DNA of 64,000 nucleotides from positions 310,001 to 374,000 of the forward strand of contig NZ_BMVF01000007.1 of NCBI RefSeq assembly GCF_014650575.1, written 5' to 3'. Every line of letters begins with the position of its first letter. Position 1 is the stretch's first letter. The stretch is from Streptomyces naganishii JCM 4654. GTDB lineage: Bacteria > Actinomycetota > Actinomycetes > Streptomycetales > Streptomycetaceae. Positions 9,401 through 16,530 of this stretch are shown one piece after another. Below the pieces are notes generated by a model, which was not told where the DNA came from, searched no databases, and worked only from the letters and a program-made list of their open reading frames with translations. A program made the translations under genes and the position numbers.

Positions 9401-11026
9401 CCGCCGCAGCAGCCCGCTCAGCAGCAGTTCGGCCACGTGCCAGGTGCGGGCCTCGGGCAGCAGCCGGGCCTGGACCATCTGAAGCACCGCCAGATTGAGC
9501 AGGGGGAGCGCGGCGCACATCCGGGCCAGCCGGTAGGCGGTCGGGGACACCTGGGCGCGCAGCGCGCGTGCCTGGGCGTCCGGCGCCGCGTGCCGGGCGG
9601 GCTCCGGGCGGGGCACCGGGCCCGCCGCCGTGACCGTGGGGGACACGTGCAGCGCCCGGGTGGCCCACTCGCCCGGCTGCTCGCCCGCCGTGAACCGCGC
9701 CCAGCCGCCCAGCCCTTCCGGGCTCAGCGTGACCACGGGCACCGCGACCCCCGCGTCCGCCGTGACGCCCGCACCGCGTGCCCCGTCCGCACGGCCCCCC
9801 TCGCCCCCGCCGCCCGCTGCGGGCGCCGTCGCGGGATCCTCCAGGGACGGCTCCAGCGCGAGGTCCTCAAAGGCCAGGGCCAGCTCGTCGTGCGTCACGT
9901 CCCAGTCGGCGTTGGGCGCGGCCGGCCGGGGGCTGCTCAGCCGTACGCGACCGGCCTGCGTACCGGTGCGCGCCCACACGTGCTCGGGGAGGACGTGGGC
10001 GACGGCGACGGGTAAGTCCCGCGCCCAGTGCGCGAGCGCGCGGTGCGCGCTGCCGTCGGACCAGCGGGGCGCCTGGAGATCGGTGAGCACCAGCAGCACG
10101 TGACGGCCGTCGCGGTCGTTCCCCCGGCACGGGAGGCGGCCGTCGGCCGGCCAGGTCGTCAGCGGTACGTCTCGGAAGGCGCCGGAGCCGTACAGCGTCT
10201 CCTGGAGGCGCTCGGCCGTGGGCGCCCACAGGCGCATCGACTCGCCGGTGTCGACCACCAGGGTCAGCGTCAGCCAGCGTTCCTTCCGCGGCCGTTGCAG
10301 AAGCAGCCACAGACCCTGCTCCGCCGCGGCCTCGGCGGTCGCCTCCTCGTCCAGGACCAGGTCGTGCGGCGAGTCGACGAGCCGTTTGAGGGGCAGCATC
10401 GCCTTCTCGACGGCCCGCGAACGGTCCAGCGCCAGCTTCCGCCCCAGCTCCACCAGCAGGGACTCCATGCGGTCCGCGCGTGCGGTGGCGGGCGGGCCCA
10501 GGGCGGCGGCCGTGTCGGTGGCGCCCGTCGCGGTGGGGTCGGTGCCGGGCGTGAGGGGCGGCTGCCCGGCGCCGGCCGGCGTACCGTCGTCGCCCGTCGC
10601 TCCGGTGCCGTCGCCCGGTTCCCGGCCGTCGTACGGCTCCTGGCCCTCGTACGGTCCGGGGTCCGAGCCGGTGTCGCGGGTCGCTTCGTTCAGGGCCTCG
10701 AGGGCGTCGGCGGGCAGCCCGTCGGTGTTCTCCGCGCCCGGGCCGGTGTCCGTGCCCGTTCTGGCGCCCGGCCCGGTCCGGGTGTCCGCCCCGGTCGCGT
10801 GCGAGCGCTCCGCCGTGGGCCCCTGGGCGCCCCCGGCGGCCTGGCCGCGCTCGGCGGCCGCGGCCAGGATGAGCCGTTCCCGCTGCATGGCGAGCCACAG
10901 CGCGTCACGGGCCACGTCCCACGGGGGCGTCGCGTTCCCCGGCTCCTCGCGCAGCCCGGAACGCGAAGCGGCACCCGGCCTGACACCGTCACGCGCCCCG
11001 CCGCCTCGGAAGGGCAAGTGGATCAT
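6407..11026 (-). CDS. vWA-like/NB-ARC/TPR giant sensor (SAV_2336-type, FxSxx system TPR protein)
   Basis: 1539 aa. The first ~230 residues are disordered Gly/Asp/Thr-rich. Residues ~240-400 are an SAV_2336-type region with a vWA-like fold (LTLTLVVDTGESMRLW). Around residue 750 lies an NB-ARC/STAND NTPase (P-loop GMGGVGKSQLA; LLVFDNAENPEAV as Walker B; GRILVTSRN as sensor), followed by winged-helix and at least ten TPR units to the C-terminus. This matches proteins annotated as FxSxx-COOH system TPR proteins. STAND proteins usually hold effectors off until a ligand binds the repeats. The ATG overlaps the MoxR stop (ATGA), so I use it rather than an ATG 30 bases upstream. Confidence 0.85.
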   Translation of the reverse strand: MIHLPFRGGGARDGVRPGAASRSGLREEPGNATPPWDVARDALWLAMQRERLILAAAAERGQAAGGAQGPTAERSHATGADTRTGPGARTGTDTGPGAENTDGLPADALEALNEATRDTGSDPGPYEGQEPYDGREPGDGTGATGDDGTPAGAGQPPLTPGTDPTATGATDTAAALGPPATARADRMESLLVELGRKLALDRSRAVEKAMLPLKRLVDSPHDLVLDEEATAEAAAEQGLWLLLQRPRKERWLTLTLVVDTGESMRLWAPTAERLQETLYGSGAFRDVPLTTWPADGRLPCRGNDRDGRHVLLVLTDLQAPRWSDGSAHRALAHWARDLPVAVAHVLPEHVWARTGTQAGRVRLSSPRPAAPNADWDVTHDELALAFEDLALEPSLEDPATAPAAGGGGEGGRADGARGAGVTADAGVAVPVVTLSPEGLGGWARFTAGEQPGEWATRALHVSPTVTAAGPVPRPEPARHAAPDAQARALRAQVSPTAYRLARMCAALPLLNLAVLQMVQARLLPEARTWHVAELLLSGLLRRVPADPEAPSLVRAELELGNDLRRELLSDGTKAETARAMTVTFDYLATAVQGPMGYTFGQLGGIVRDPTRVSRLPVEALQPWVSSILPAFAAMAGPYAVALKELKHRLSAAAETPGAPPPSVPDDATSDGDTPLAPGAAEVPQSEEEGNAEVSGLQSAEVGPRSDGLQKPPPVWGNVPPRNRAFTGRVQLLQDLHRRLQEGTTAVLPEALQGMGGVGKSQLAVEYVYRHLHEYQVIWWIPSEQPQQIRQFLVMLAGRLGLNVGNGEANSAVPAVIEALRVGEPYKNWLLVFDNAENPEAVREFFPTNGPGRILVTSRNAQWAASARPLEVDVFTREESRALLQLRAPTLDDETADRLAETLGDLPLGIEQAAVWLSETGMPAEEYLRLFEQQANELMNSDPPADYPLTVAAAWNVSLERLRRNHPAALQLLQVCAFFAPEPISRRLLSGVRDAPVPAELSAALSDPIKLSRAIREINRYALARINHNTNTIQLHRLVQRVLINQMSEPLKRQMREGAHRLLAKGDPGEPEASHQWQQYGDLLPHVLHSGAVRSTDPWVRQLVLNEVAYMFAWGDHQGCADLAKLAYDTWRGQDGADAEHVFAAAKPYADALRILGRYSEAYELDQRTLAGMSEVLGSEHESTLEVTSMLAWDLRLRGDFSRALELDKHVFDTCTRLFGPNDVTTLVAAHRHALNLRYIGAFQEALDLDRETYRRRVEEFGENHLSTLSTMAAVALDLQEGGQYLAARDQARDVADRYQYNYGHAHPHTMAALRLQSVTERRAGNHARALELSGQALGLFRTRYGDKYPLTVSTLVAHAIDVRQSGDLTEALRLGQEGYEGFEVLLGHDHPHTVAGRVNHAICLRLAGHVEEAHAIDTEARDRLVEALGEDHPNALACSSNLAVDLYELGEVQQSVDVARRALEQGRARFGSGVDHPVVLATALNLALGLRQLGQSEEAEELYADTLGRYRTALGEDHPACRAAEDGRSANCDIDPLQI

Positions 11027-12267
11027 CCAGACCCGACCCCGTCGAGCCTGCGCCACAACGAGTGCAGCAGTCCGTTCCAGGAGTTCTCGTCCGGGCCGGC
11101 CGGGGTCGTGCGCAGGAACTCGGAGGCCAGCAACTGGTCCGCGGCGAGCGTGCCCGTGGTCCGGGAACGGGCGAGGAAGTCCCTGATCAGCGTGGCGCGT
11201 CCCGCGTCGCCCTCGGACAGGTGGGCGGCGAGCATGGCCGCCAGCTGACCGGCGTCGGGCGGGGGAAGTTCGAGGTAGAGACAGCGGCGCAGGAAGGCCG
11301 GGGGCAGCACGCGCTCGCCGTTGGTGGTGATCACCACGACGGGGAACGCGGCGCAGCGCACCAGGCCGTGGTGGATCACGGCGGTGCCGTCGGGGTCGTC
11401 CGTGTGCACCTCGACGTCGGGCATGCGGGAGCGGACACGGGCCAGTTCGGGGATGCGGTACTCGCCCTCCTCGAACACGCTGAGGAGGTCCCCGGCGAGG
11501 TCCATGTCCGCCTTGTCGAACTCGTCGATCAGCAGGACGCGGGGTTCGGGCCGGGGTAACAACGCCGTTCCCAGCGGGCCGAGTTGGATGTAGGCGCCGA
11601 GCTCCTGGGTGCCGTCGGGCTCCGGCAGGGGCCGGTCCGCCCGGTGGTCGGGGGCGTCCGCCGCGTCCGCGTGCGGGGTGGTTTCCGCGTCCGGGGTCGC
11701 GTCCGCTTCCGGGCCGGCGTCCGGGCTCGCGTCCGCGTCCGCGTCGGTGGGCCCGGACGTGGAGAGCGCGGTGCCCGCGGCCGATCCGCGCCAGGCACCG
11801 CGCGCGGCGGCCTCCTGCACCCTTCCTATGGCGTCGTAGGCGTACAGGCCGTCCTTGAGCGTCGTACGGCTGGTGATGGACCAGCGCAGCACACGGCCGA
11901 GGCCCAGTTCACGGCTGACGCAGTGGGCGAGGCTCGACTTGCCGATGCCGGGCGGTCCCGCCACGATCAGCGGGCGGCGCAGGAAGAGCGCCGCGTTGAC
12001 CATGTCCTTCTCCTGCGTGGACGCGGAGCGCTTCACCGCGTCGTCGGCCGGTCCCAGCCGGCGCGTGAACTCCGCGTCGTCCCGCGGCGCGGGCTCGGTG
12101 ATCAGGGGCGCGCCGGCGAACCGGCGCCACGGCGGGGGCGGGGGCAGTTGACCGATCAGCGGAGCGCCCTCGGGCGGCCGGCCCGTACCCTGATAGATGT
12201 GCCATGCACCTGGATCGGCAACAGTGCCGTCGGCCGCTGACGGATCGTGCAGACCCCTGTCGGCCAT
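11023..12267 (-). CDS. MoxR-type AAA+ ATPase
   Basis: 414 aa. Walker A GPPGIGKSSLA (~residue 105), Walker B VLLIDEFDKADMDL (~245), sensor-1 VVVITTNGERVLPPAF and arginine-finger FLRRCLYLELPP identify a MoxR-like AAA+ ATPase. About 60 residues of Asp/Ala/Pro low complexity interrupt the core after the helix YAYDAIGRVQ, an unusual insertion. MoxR ATPases act with vWA proteins as chaperone or remodelling pairs, and the vWA-like partner is the next gene, coupled by ATGA. RBS GAGGGGGAC precedes the ATG. It lies downstream of the VMAP gene in the same minus-strand run, with a 120-bp gap. Confidence 0.88.
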   Translation of the reverse strand: MADRGLHDPSAADGTVADPGAWHIYQGTGRPPEGAPLIGQLPPPPPWRRFAGAPLITEPAPRDDAEFTRRLGPADDAVKRSASTQEKDMVNAALFLRRPLIVAGPPGIGKSSLAHCVSRELGLGRVLRWSITSRTTLKDGLYAYDAIGRVQEAAARGAWRGSAAGTALSTSGPTDADADASPDAGPEADATPDAETTPHADAADAPDHRADRPLPEPDGTQELGAYIQLGPLGTALLPRPEPRVLLIDEFDKADMDLAGDLLSVFEEGEYRIPELARVRSRMPDVEVHTDDPDGTAVIHHGLVRCAAFPVVVITTNGERVLPPAFLRRCLYLELPPPDAGQLAAMLAAHLSEGDAGRATLIRDFLARSRTTGTLAADQLLASEFLRTTPAGPDENSWNGLLHSLWRRLDGVGSG

Positions 12268-12387
12268 CGACCGTCCCCCTCAACCCTGAGTCGTGCACGA
12301 AGCGGTGCACGTCCGTACGAACCGGCCCCCGCCCCGTCGGCCCGGCAGTCCGGTGGGCTGGCACACCCGCCGGGTTACGCAGGGAGC

Positions 12388-14322
12388 TCAGCCTGCGGAC
12401 TCCGGGACTTCGGGAAGGCGGCTTGGATCGTCCCACAGCACAGCTATGCGAGAGCGCAGTGCGCCCTCGCGCCCATCGTCCCGTGGATCGGAGGCGAAGC
12501 GCAAGCGCGTCACGCGTTCCCGGAGTGACTCCCAGCCGTCGACGTCGGTGAGGTCGTCGACAGCCGTGTGCTCCCGGTCGTCGAGTGACCCCTGATGCGC
12601 CCAGAGCAGAACCGGCAGCCCCAGCCGCAGCCCCAGCACGAGCTGGCTTCGACCGGCGGCCTCGTCCGGCGAGGTGCCGAGCGCCAGCAGCACGATGGAC
12701 GGGTCGCGCCTCAACTTCTTGTAAAGCAACGCCTGTTGGTCGTCATCGCCCTGCTCGCACCGATGCGAGCTCACCGCCGCGCCGCCCGCGAGGACCTCCC
12801 AGCGCAGGTTCCACACCCGGTGCGACTCCAGTGCCTCGATGCGCTCCAGGCTCCGTATGACGACCTGGTACTCCATTCCGAAGGGCGGGTCGAAGCCGGT
12901 GTCGCCGGCCGCCTCGCCGAACGGGTTCGCGCGGGGCCAGTCCTCGACCGGCTCGTTGACCATGTCGACCGGAAGGATGAACTCCAGGACGATGTCGCCC
13001 GTGTGGTGGCGCAGCCGGGTCTCCTCCTGGTCGACCAGCGCGGCCACCCGCGAGGGCACCTCGTCCAGGGGCAGCCGCCGGTCGTCCCGCTGGCGCGGCT
13101 CCCAGGCCCCGCCGGCGCTGGTCCAGCAGGTCAGCCAGACGTGGCCGGGGGCGTCCGACAGCGGATGGATGCGGACGACGAGATAGGCCGTGCCGCCGCG
13201 CTCCCGGCGCCGGGGCCCGGTGTCGCGCCGGGAGCGTTCGAGCACCTCCATGGCCTCGCTGCCCTGGCTCACGGACGTGCGCACGTACCGGCTGAGCCAC
13301 CGGCGCAGCGCGTCCCCGAGGTCGGGGCCGACGGCGTAGGCGACCTCCTGCACGAAGCGCACGGCACGGGGGACGCCGTCGGGCGGGACGTTGCAGTTCT
13401 CCAGGAGTTCGTACGCCTCCCAGGCCGTGCGCGCGGTGGCGGGCAGCGGGCCGAACGCCTCCCCGGCGGCGGACACGAACAGCCCCTCCAGCGCGGGAAG
13501 GCTCCGCCGGTCCAGCCCGCCGAGGTGGGAGGCGAGTTCGCGGCGGGGCGTCAGGTCGCCGGTGTGGTGGGCGAGCCCCTCGGCCACGGCGGCCGCCTGG
13601 GCGGAGGGCAGGTCGTAGTCGGCCAGGAAGGACACCGCGGCCGCCAGTTTCTGCCAGCCCTGCTCGACCGCGCCGAACACCTGGACCATCTCGACCAGAT
13701 GGGGTTTCTTCTCCGCGAAGTCGCTGACGGAGAGCTGCTGTCCGAGCCGTGCGAGCGTGTTGCTCACGCAGAGCCTGCGGTTCTTGAGGTCGTCCAGGAC
13801 CGGCACCTTCATCAGCGCGTCCACGAGCTGGGCCTCGAGCTCACCGGGGGAGAGGCGCGCGCCGGTGTACGCGGTGTAGGGGGCGTGCGGGGTGCGCAGG
13901 GTGTGGGGCGTCTGTGGGGTCAGCGAGGCCGGCGGGGTGTACGGGGTGAGCGAGGCGCGGGGGGTATCCGGGGCAGGTGAGGCGTAGGCGGTGCCCTCGG
14001 TGGTGCCCTCGATGTGGCGGAGACCGTCCGGCTGCGGCAGGTCGTCCGCGTGCCGCCCGCCTTCGGCGTGCTGGTTGCGCGCGGTGTGCGGTTCCGGATC
14101 GCTGGGTTGGCGGCGTTCGGGGAGCCGGCCCTGCGCCGTGGCCGCGGTGCTTGCCACGCCCGCAGTGCTTGTCGCGTTCGTGGCGTTCGTGGCGTTCGTG
14201 GCGTTCGCGGCGCTGGTGGCGCTCGTGGGGCTCGTGGCGCTTGTGGGGTTCGCCGCGTTCGTGGGGTCGTCCGCGCCGGTCGGACGCGCCCCCCGCGGCA
14301 TCCGTTCGGACCTCTCAGACAT
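12388..14322 (-). CDS. VMAP (vWA-MoxR-associated) protein with effector-associated domain
   Basis: 644 aa. Residues 1-150 are low complexity, including an Asn-Ala-Thr repeat. Residues ~155-240 are an all-helical effector-associated-type domain (LEAQLVDALMKVPVLDDLKN). The C-terminal half is VMAP-C-like: a beta-rich block with VWLTCWTSAGGAWEPRQRDD, EFILPVDMVNEPVEDWP and a final domain with LALGTSPDEAAGRSQLVLGL and PVLLWAHQGSL. VMAP proteins belong to the ternary vWA-MoxR-VMAP conflict systems predicted by comparative genomics; the C-terminal part is thought to relay a signal to the effector. ATG is chosen because ATGTCTGA overlaps the protease stop by 8 bases. Confidence 0.8.
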   Translation of the reverse strand: MSERSERMPRGARPTGADDPTNAANPTSATSPTSATSAANATNATNATNATSTAGVASTAATAQGRLPERRQPSDPEPHTARNQHAEGGRHADDLPQPDGLRHIEGTTEGTAYASPAPDTPRASLTPYTPPASLTPQTPHTLRTPHAPYTAYTGARLSPGELEAQLVDALMKVPVLDDLKNRRLCVSNTLARLGQQLSVSDFAEKKPHLVEMVQVFGAVEQGWQKLAAAVSFLADYDLPSAQAAAVAEGLAHHTGDLTPRRELASHLGGLDRRSLPALEGLFVSAAGEAFGPLPATARTAWEAYELLENCNVPPDGVPRAVRFVQEVAYAVGPDLGDALRRWLSRYVRTSVSQGSEAMEVLERSRRDTGPRRRERGGTAYLVVRIHPLSDAPGHVWLTCWTSAGGAWEPRQRDDRRLPLDEVPSRVAALVDQEETRLRHHTGDIVLEFILPVDMVNEPVEDWPRANPFGEAAGDTGFDPPFGMEYQVVIRSLERIEALESHRVWNLRWEVLAGGAAVSSHRCEQGDDDQQALLYKKLRRDPSIVLLALGTSPDEAAGRSQLVLGLRLGLPVLLWAHQGSLDDREHTAVDDLTDVDGWESLRERVTRLRFASDPRDDGREGALRSRIAVLWDDPSRLPEVPESAG

Positions 14323-15367
14323 CACGGTCCAGCCGGTCCGGCCACAGCGCACGCGCCTGTTCGACGAATTCCCGCACGGAGATGCTGTCTCCCTCCAAGC
14401 GCCGTACCGCGCGCACCAGCGCGGCCGGTCCGTCCGCGAAGTCCCCGCACCGGCTGACCAGATGGAACATCTGCAGCCGTGTCCGGTCGTCCCGGAGCAT
14501 GCCCCCGGTGATGTGGCCCGGAACGAGGGTCAGCAGCCCCCGGCCGCCGTCGGCCGCGGCCACGCCCGTGGCCAGCAGCGCCTCGACGACGTCCCACGGA
14601 TCGGCCTTGACGGCGGTCGCGACCGGGCCCGTCGCGTGGTTCCGGCCCCGCACACCACCGTCGGCCAGGGCGGCGAAGTCGGTGCCCGCCAGCTGCCCGA
14701 GCGGGATCATCCAGGCGACGCGCGTAGTGGTGGGTCCGGAGCCGTCCAGTACGGAGGCCACGACCCCGATCACCTTGCCGCGCTCCTCGTCCCAGACCCC
14801 GGCGCCGCTGAACCCCCGCTCGATGCGGGCCCCTTGCCCGGCGACGCCGTCGAGCTGGAGCCAGTGCGCCTGCGGTCCGCCCGCGCCGATCGTGCGCGCC
14901 CGCGCCCAGAGCCCGTCCGGGATCGCGGCAGGATGGCCGTACGCCCGTACGCGGACGTCGCTCGCGGGAGGCGAGCCGTCCAGCGGCGCGGGCCGCGCGC
15001 CGGGCGGCGGCGCCCCGTCCAGTGCCAGCACCGCGAGGTCACCGGCGGGCGGGCTGCGCAGCCAGCCACCCGGGGCCACGCGCGCGGTCACCGTGGATCC
15101 GTCCCGGGAGAGCGCGGGGAAGTCCACCGGTAAGGATCCGCCGGGAGCCTCCGGGAGCGGCCCGCGCAGGCCGAGCGCCTGCTCGACGACGTGCGCGCAC
15201 GTCAGCGCCAGCCGCTCGCCCACCAGCACGGCGGCACCGGCCACGGAGACCCGTCCGGACCCGGCCGCTTCGGGCCCCCGGACGCCGAGAACCCGTATGC
15301 GCCACGGGGCCCCGCGCTCGCCGTGATCCACCACCGTTCCGGGAGGCGTCCCTCCCGCTCGCGCCAT
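14315..15367 (-). CDS. trypsin-like serine protease with C-terminal effector-associated domain
   Basis: 350 aa, no signal peptide, so probably cytoplasmic. The triad is readable: His59 in TCAHVV, Asp110 in AGDLAVL, Ser187 in RGFSGAGVW. The last ~85 residues (DPWDVVEALLATGVAAADGG... to DSISVREFVEQARALW) form a helical effector-associated-type domain. In this class of conflict systems the protease is the candidate effector, recruited through homotypic effector-associated-domain contacts with the VMAP protein, which follows with an 8-base overlap. The ATG has GAGGGGG about 10 bases upstream; an in-frame GTG six bases earlier is possible. Confidence 0.84.
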   Translation of the reverse strand: MARAGGTPPGTVVDHGERGAPWRIRVLGVRGPEAAGSGRVSVAGAAVLVGERLALTCAHVVEQALGLRGPLPEAPGGSLPVDFPALSRDGSTVTARVAPGGWLRSPPAGDLAVLALDGAPPPGARPAPLDGSPPASDVRVRAYGHPAAIPDGLWARARTIGAGGPQAHWLQLDGVAGQGARIERGFSGAGVWDEERGKVIGVVASVLDGSGPTTTRVAWMIPLGQLAGTDFAALADGGVRGRNHATGPVATAVKADPWDVVEALLATGVAAADGGRGLLTLVPGHITGGMLRDDRTRLQMFHLVSRCGDFADGPAALVRAVRRLEGDSISVREFVEQARALWPDRLDRDV

Positions 15368-15739
15368 GTCCACGTGTCCCCCTCACGCGTACCGCGGGCA
15401 GCGTGTCACGCGACAACTACCCGGGCCTGACAGGTTAAGCCGTTCCAACGCGCGTGGGTACAGTACCGATCGCCACGCGGGCCACGCCGGGACGGTACGC
15501 CGAACGCCGGGCCCCGCGGGCCGTCTCGGGCCACCCCGGCAGCGGCCTGTCCGGCAGCGGCCTGTCCGGCCTTGGCGCGGGCGCTGCTCGCCGACTCCGG
15601 CGCGCCCGCTCTTCGGCAGGTGCCGGCCGGGAGCGGCCAGGTCGCGCGCACCTCGGCGGAATCGGCGCCGGCCGCGGCGAGCGTCTCCGCCGGCTCCCCC
15701 GGAGCCTCGGCGCGTGCGGGATGCCCCCCCGACACCCGA

Positions 15740-15865
15740 AAGGCCCGCAAGCGTCGCAAGGCCCGCAAGCGTCGCAAGGCCCGCAAGCGTCGCAAGGCCC
15801 GCAAGCGTCGCAAGGCCCGCAAGCGTCGCAAGGCCCGCAAGCGTCGCAAGGCCCGCAAGCGTCGC
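15740..15865. repeat. tandem repeat, 7 perfect copies of 18 bp
   Basis: The unit AAGGCCCGCAAGCGTCGC is repeated seven times without any mismatch. The unit is a multiple of three, so each frame gives a hexapeptide repeat (for example KARKRR on the plus strand, ATLAGL on the minus). Perfect identity implies recent expansion or active slippage. Confidence 0.97.
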
Positions 15866-16012
15866 CGCCCCGCTGTCATTCCTCGCCATCGCTTCCCAGC
15901 CCGCGCGGCGCGATGCCGACGTCGTTGCGGGCAGAGGCCTGGCCGTCGGCCGCGCCGGTCCGCTCACCAGCGTCACGCCACGACGGTCCCGCGGCTGTCG
16001 AAACCGCCCCGA

Positions 16013-16041
16013 CCAGCAAAAACGCCCTCCCGGAGGAGGGC
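16013..16041 (-). terminator. original terminator of the interrupted tRNA-Arg
   Basis: Stem GCCCTCC-cgga-GGAGGGC (16024-16041) is followed on the minus strand by TTTTT. It lies just past the 3' tRNA fragment in the direction of tRNA transcription. A near copy occurs beside the intact tRNA at the other end of the element. Confidence 0.75.
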
Positions 16042-16049
16042 GGAGCGCG

Positions 16050-16093
16050 GGCGCCCCCGGCAGGACTCGAACCTGCGGCCAAGCGCTTAGAAG
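16050..16093. repeat. attL: 44-bp copy of the tRNA-Arg 3' end
   Basis: Identical over 44 bases to 32052-32095, which covers the discriminator, acceptor 3' strand, T-arm and the 3' side of the anticodon arm. To the right the sequence stops resembling a tRNA at once, so this is a fragment and not a gene. Confidence 0.95.
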
Positions 16094-16167
16094 AGATGTG
16101 CTTGCTTTCGATCTCCTAGGCTGCTGACCTGCCCGTTCTCTGGCAAGAGTCCGCCCGCCTGTTCGGT

Positions 16168-16184
16168 TTCGCCACGCATTTGCC
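16168..16184. repeat. 17-bp direct repeat, left copy (candidate integrase arm site)
   Basis: TTCGCCACGCATTTGCC recurs in the same orientation at 31892-31908, just after the integrase gene. One copy near each end, inside the att repeats, suits integrase or Xis arm-type binding, but no binding is known. Confidence 0.6.
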
Positions 16185-16235
16185 GGAGGGGTGGATTCCG
16201 GCACCCTGCGAATCGCCCCGCTGGTCGCACGGCGA

Positions 16236-16272
16236 GAAGGCTGTAACACCGCCCCGGGGTGTTACAGCCTTC
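16236..16272. promoter_or_regulatory. 15-bp perfect inverted repeat near the left end
   Basis: GAAGGCTGTAACACC (16236-16250) pairs perfectly with 16258-16272 around the 7-base spacer GCCCCGG. It stands in a 437-bp gap with no gene between attL and the XRE regulator. It may act as a terminator insulating the element from chromosomal transcription, or as an operator. Confidence 0.6.
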
Positions 16273-16341
16273 CAGCCCCGGACACCCGGACACATGCCTT
16301 TTGAGGGTGTCCGGTTCATTGGTGCAGTTCAGCGCCTCAAT

Positions 16342-16421
16342 CGGACAGTCGGACACGCAGGACACCCCCCTGCCCGCCAACCTCAGTACACGAGCGTGGG
16401 CCCGGACAGTCTGTCCGGGCC
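16342..16421. promoter_or_regulatory. CGGACA-motif cluster and palindrome upstream of the XRE gene
   Basis: CGGACAGTCGGACAC occupies 16342-16356, and GGCCCGGACAG-T-CTGTCCGGGCC (16399-16421) is a perfect 11-bp-arm palindrome. More CGGACA copies lie just before, around 16277-16315. The 15-mer recurs inverted at the end of the RepA-like gene. Candidate binding sites of the XRE regulator or the replication initiator. Confidence 0.5.
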
Positions 16422-16530
16422 GCGCCTTGTCGCGCCCCTCACGATCGAGCGGGCGGCCGGGCTATCTGTCCAGCTCGACGACCGGCTCGGTACCGTGAAG
16501 CGGGCCCCTACGTTCAGGAGGCATCACGCA

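Larger units (their letters stand above)
15368..16049. other. gene-free stretch between the protease gene and the AICE
   Basis: Long frames exist on both strands but none has a family, a good RBS or normal codon usage, and the frames running rightward end in antisense tRNA. The region holds seven copies of an 18-bp unit and, at its right end, the original terminator of the interrupted tRNA-Arg gene. Remnants of a former gene are possible but I cannot show one. Confidence 0.5.

Noticed and set aside
15740..15865. Possible CRISPR array
   Set aside because: The copies are directly adjacent 18-mers without spacers, and there are no cas genes nearby.
15572..16090. 172-codon plus-strand frame with KARKRR repeats, reminiscent of histone-like tails
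   Set aside because: No RBS or conserved N-terminus, and its end is antisense tRNA (QDSNLRPSA). The repeat alone does not support a gene.
16050..16125. Possible second tRNA-Arg gene at the left element end
   Set aside because: Only the 3' 44 bases match; the rest cannot form anticodon, D or acceptor 5' arms. It is attL.
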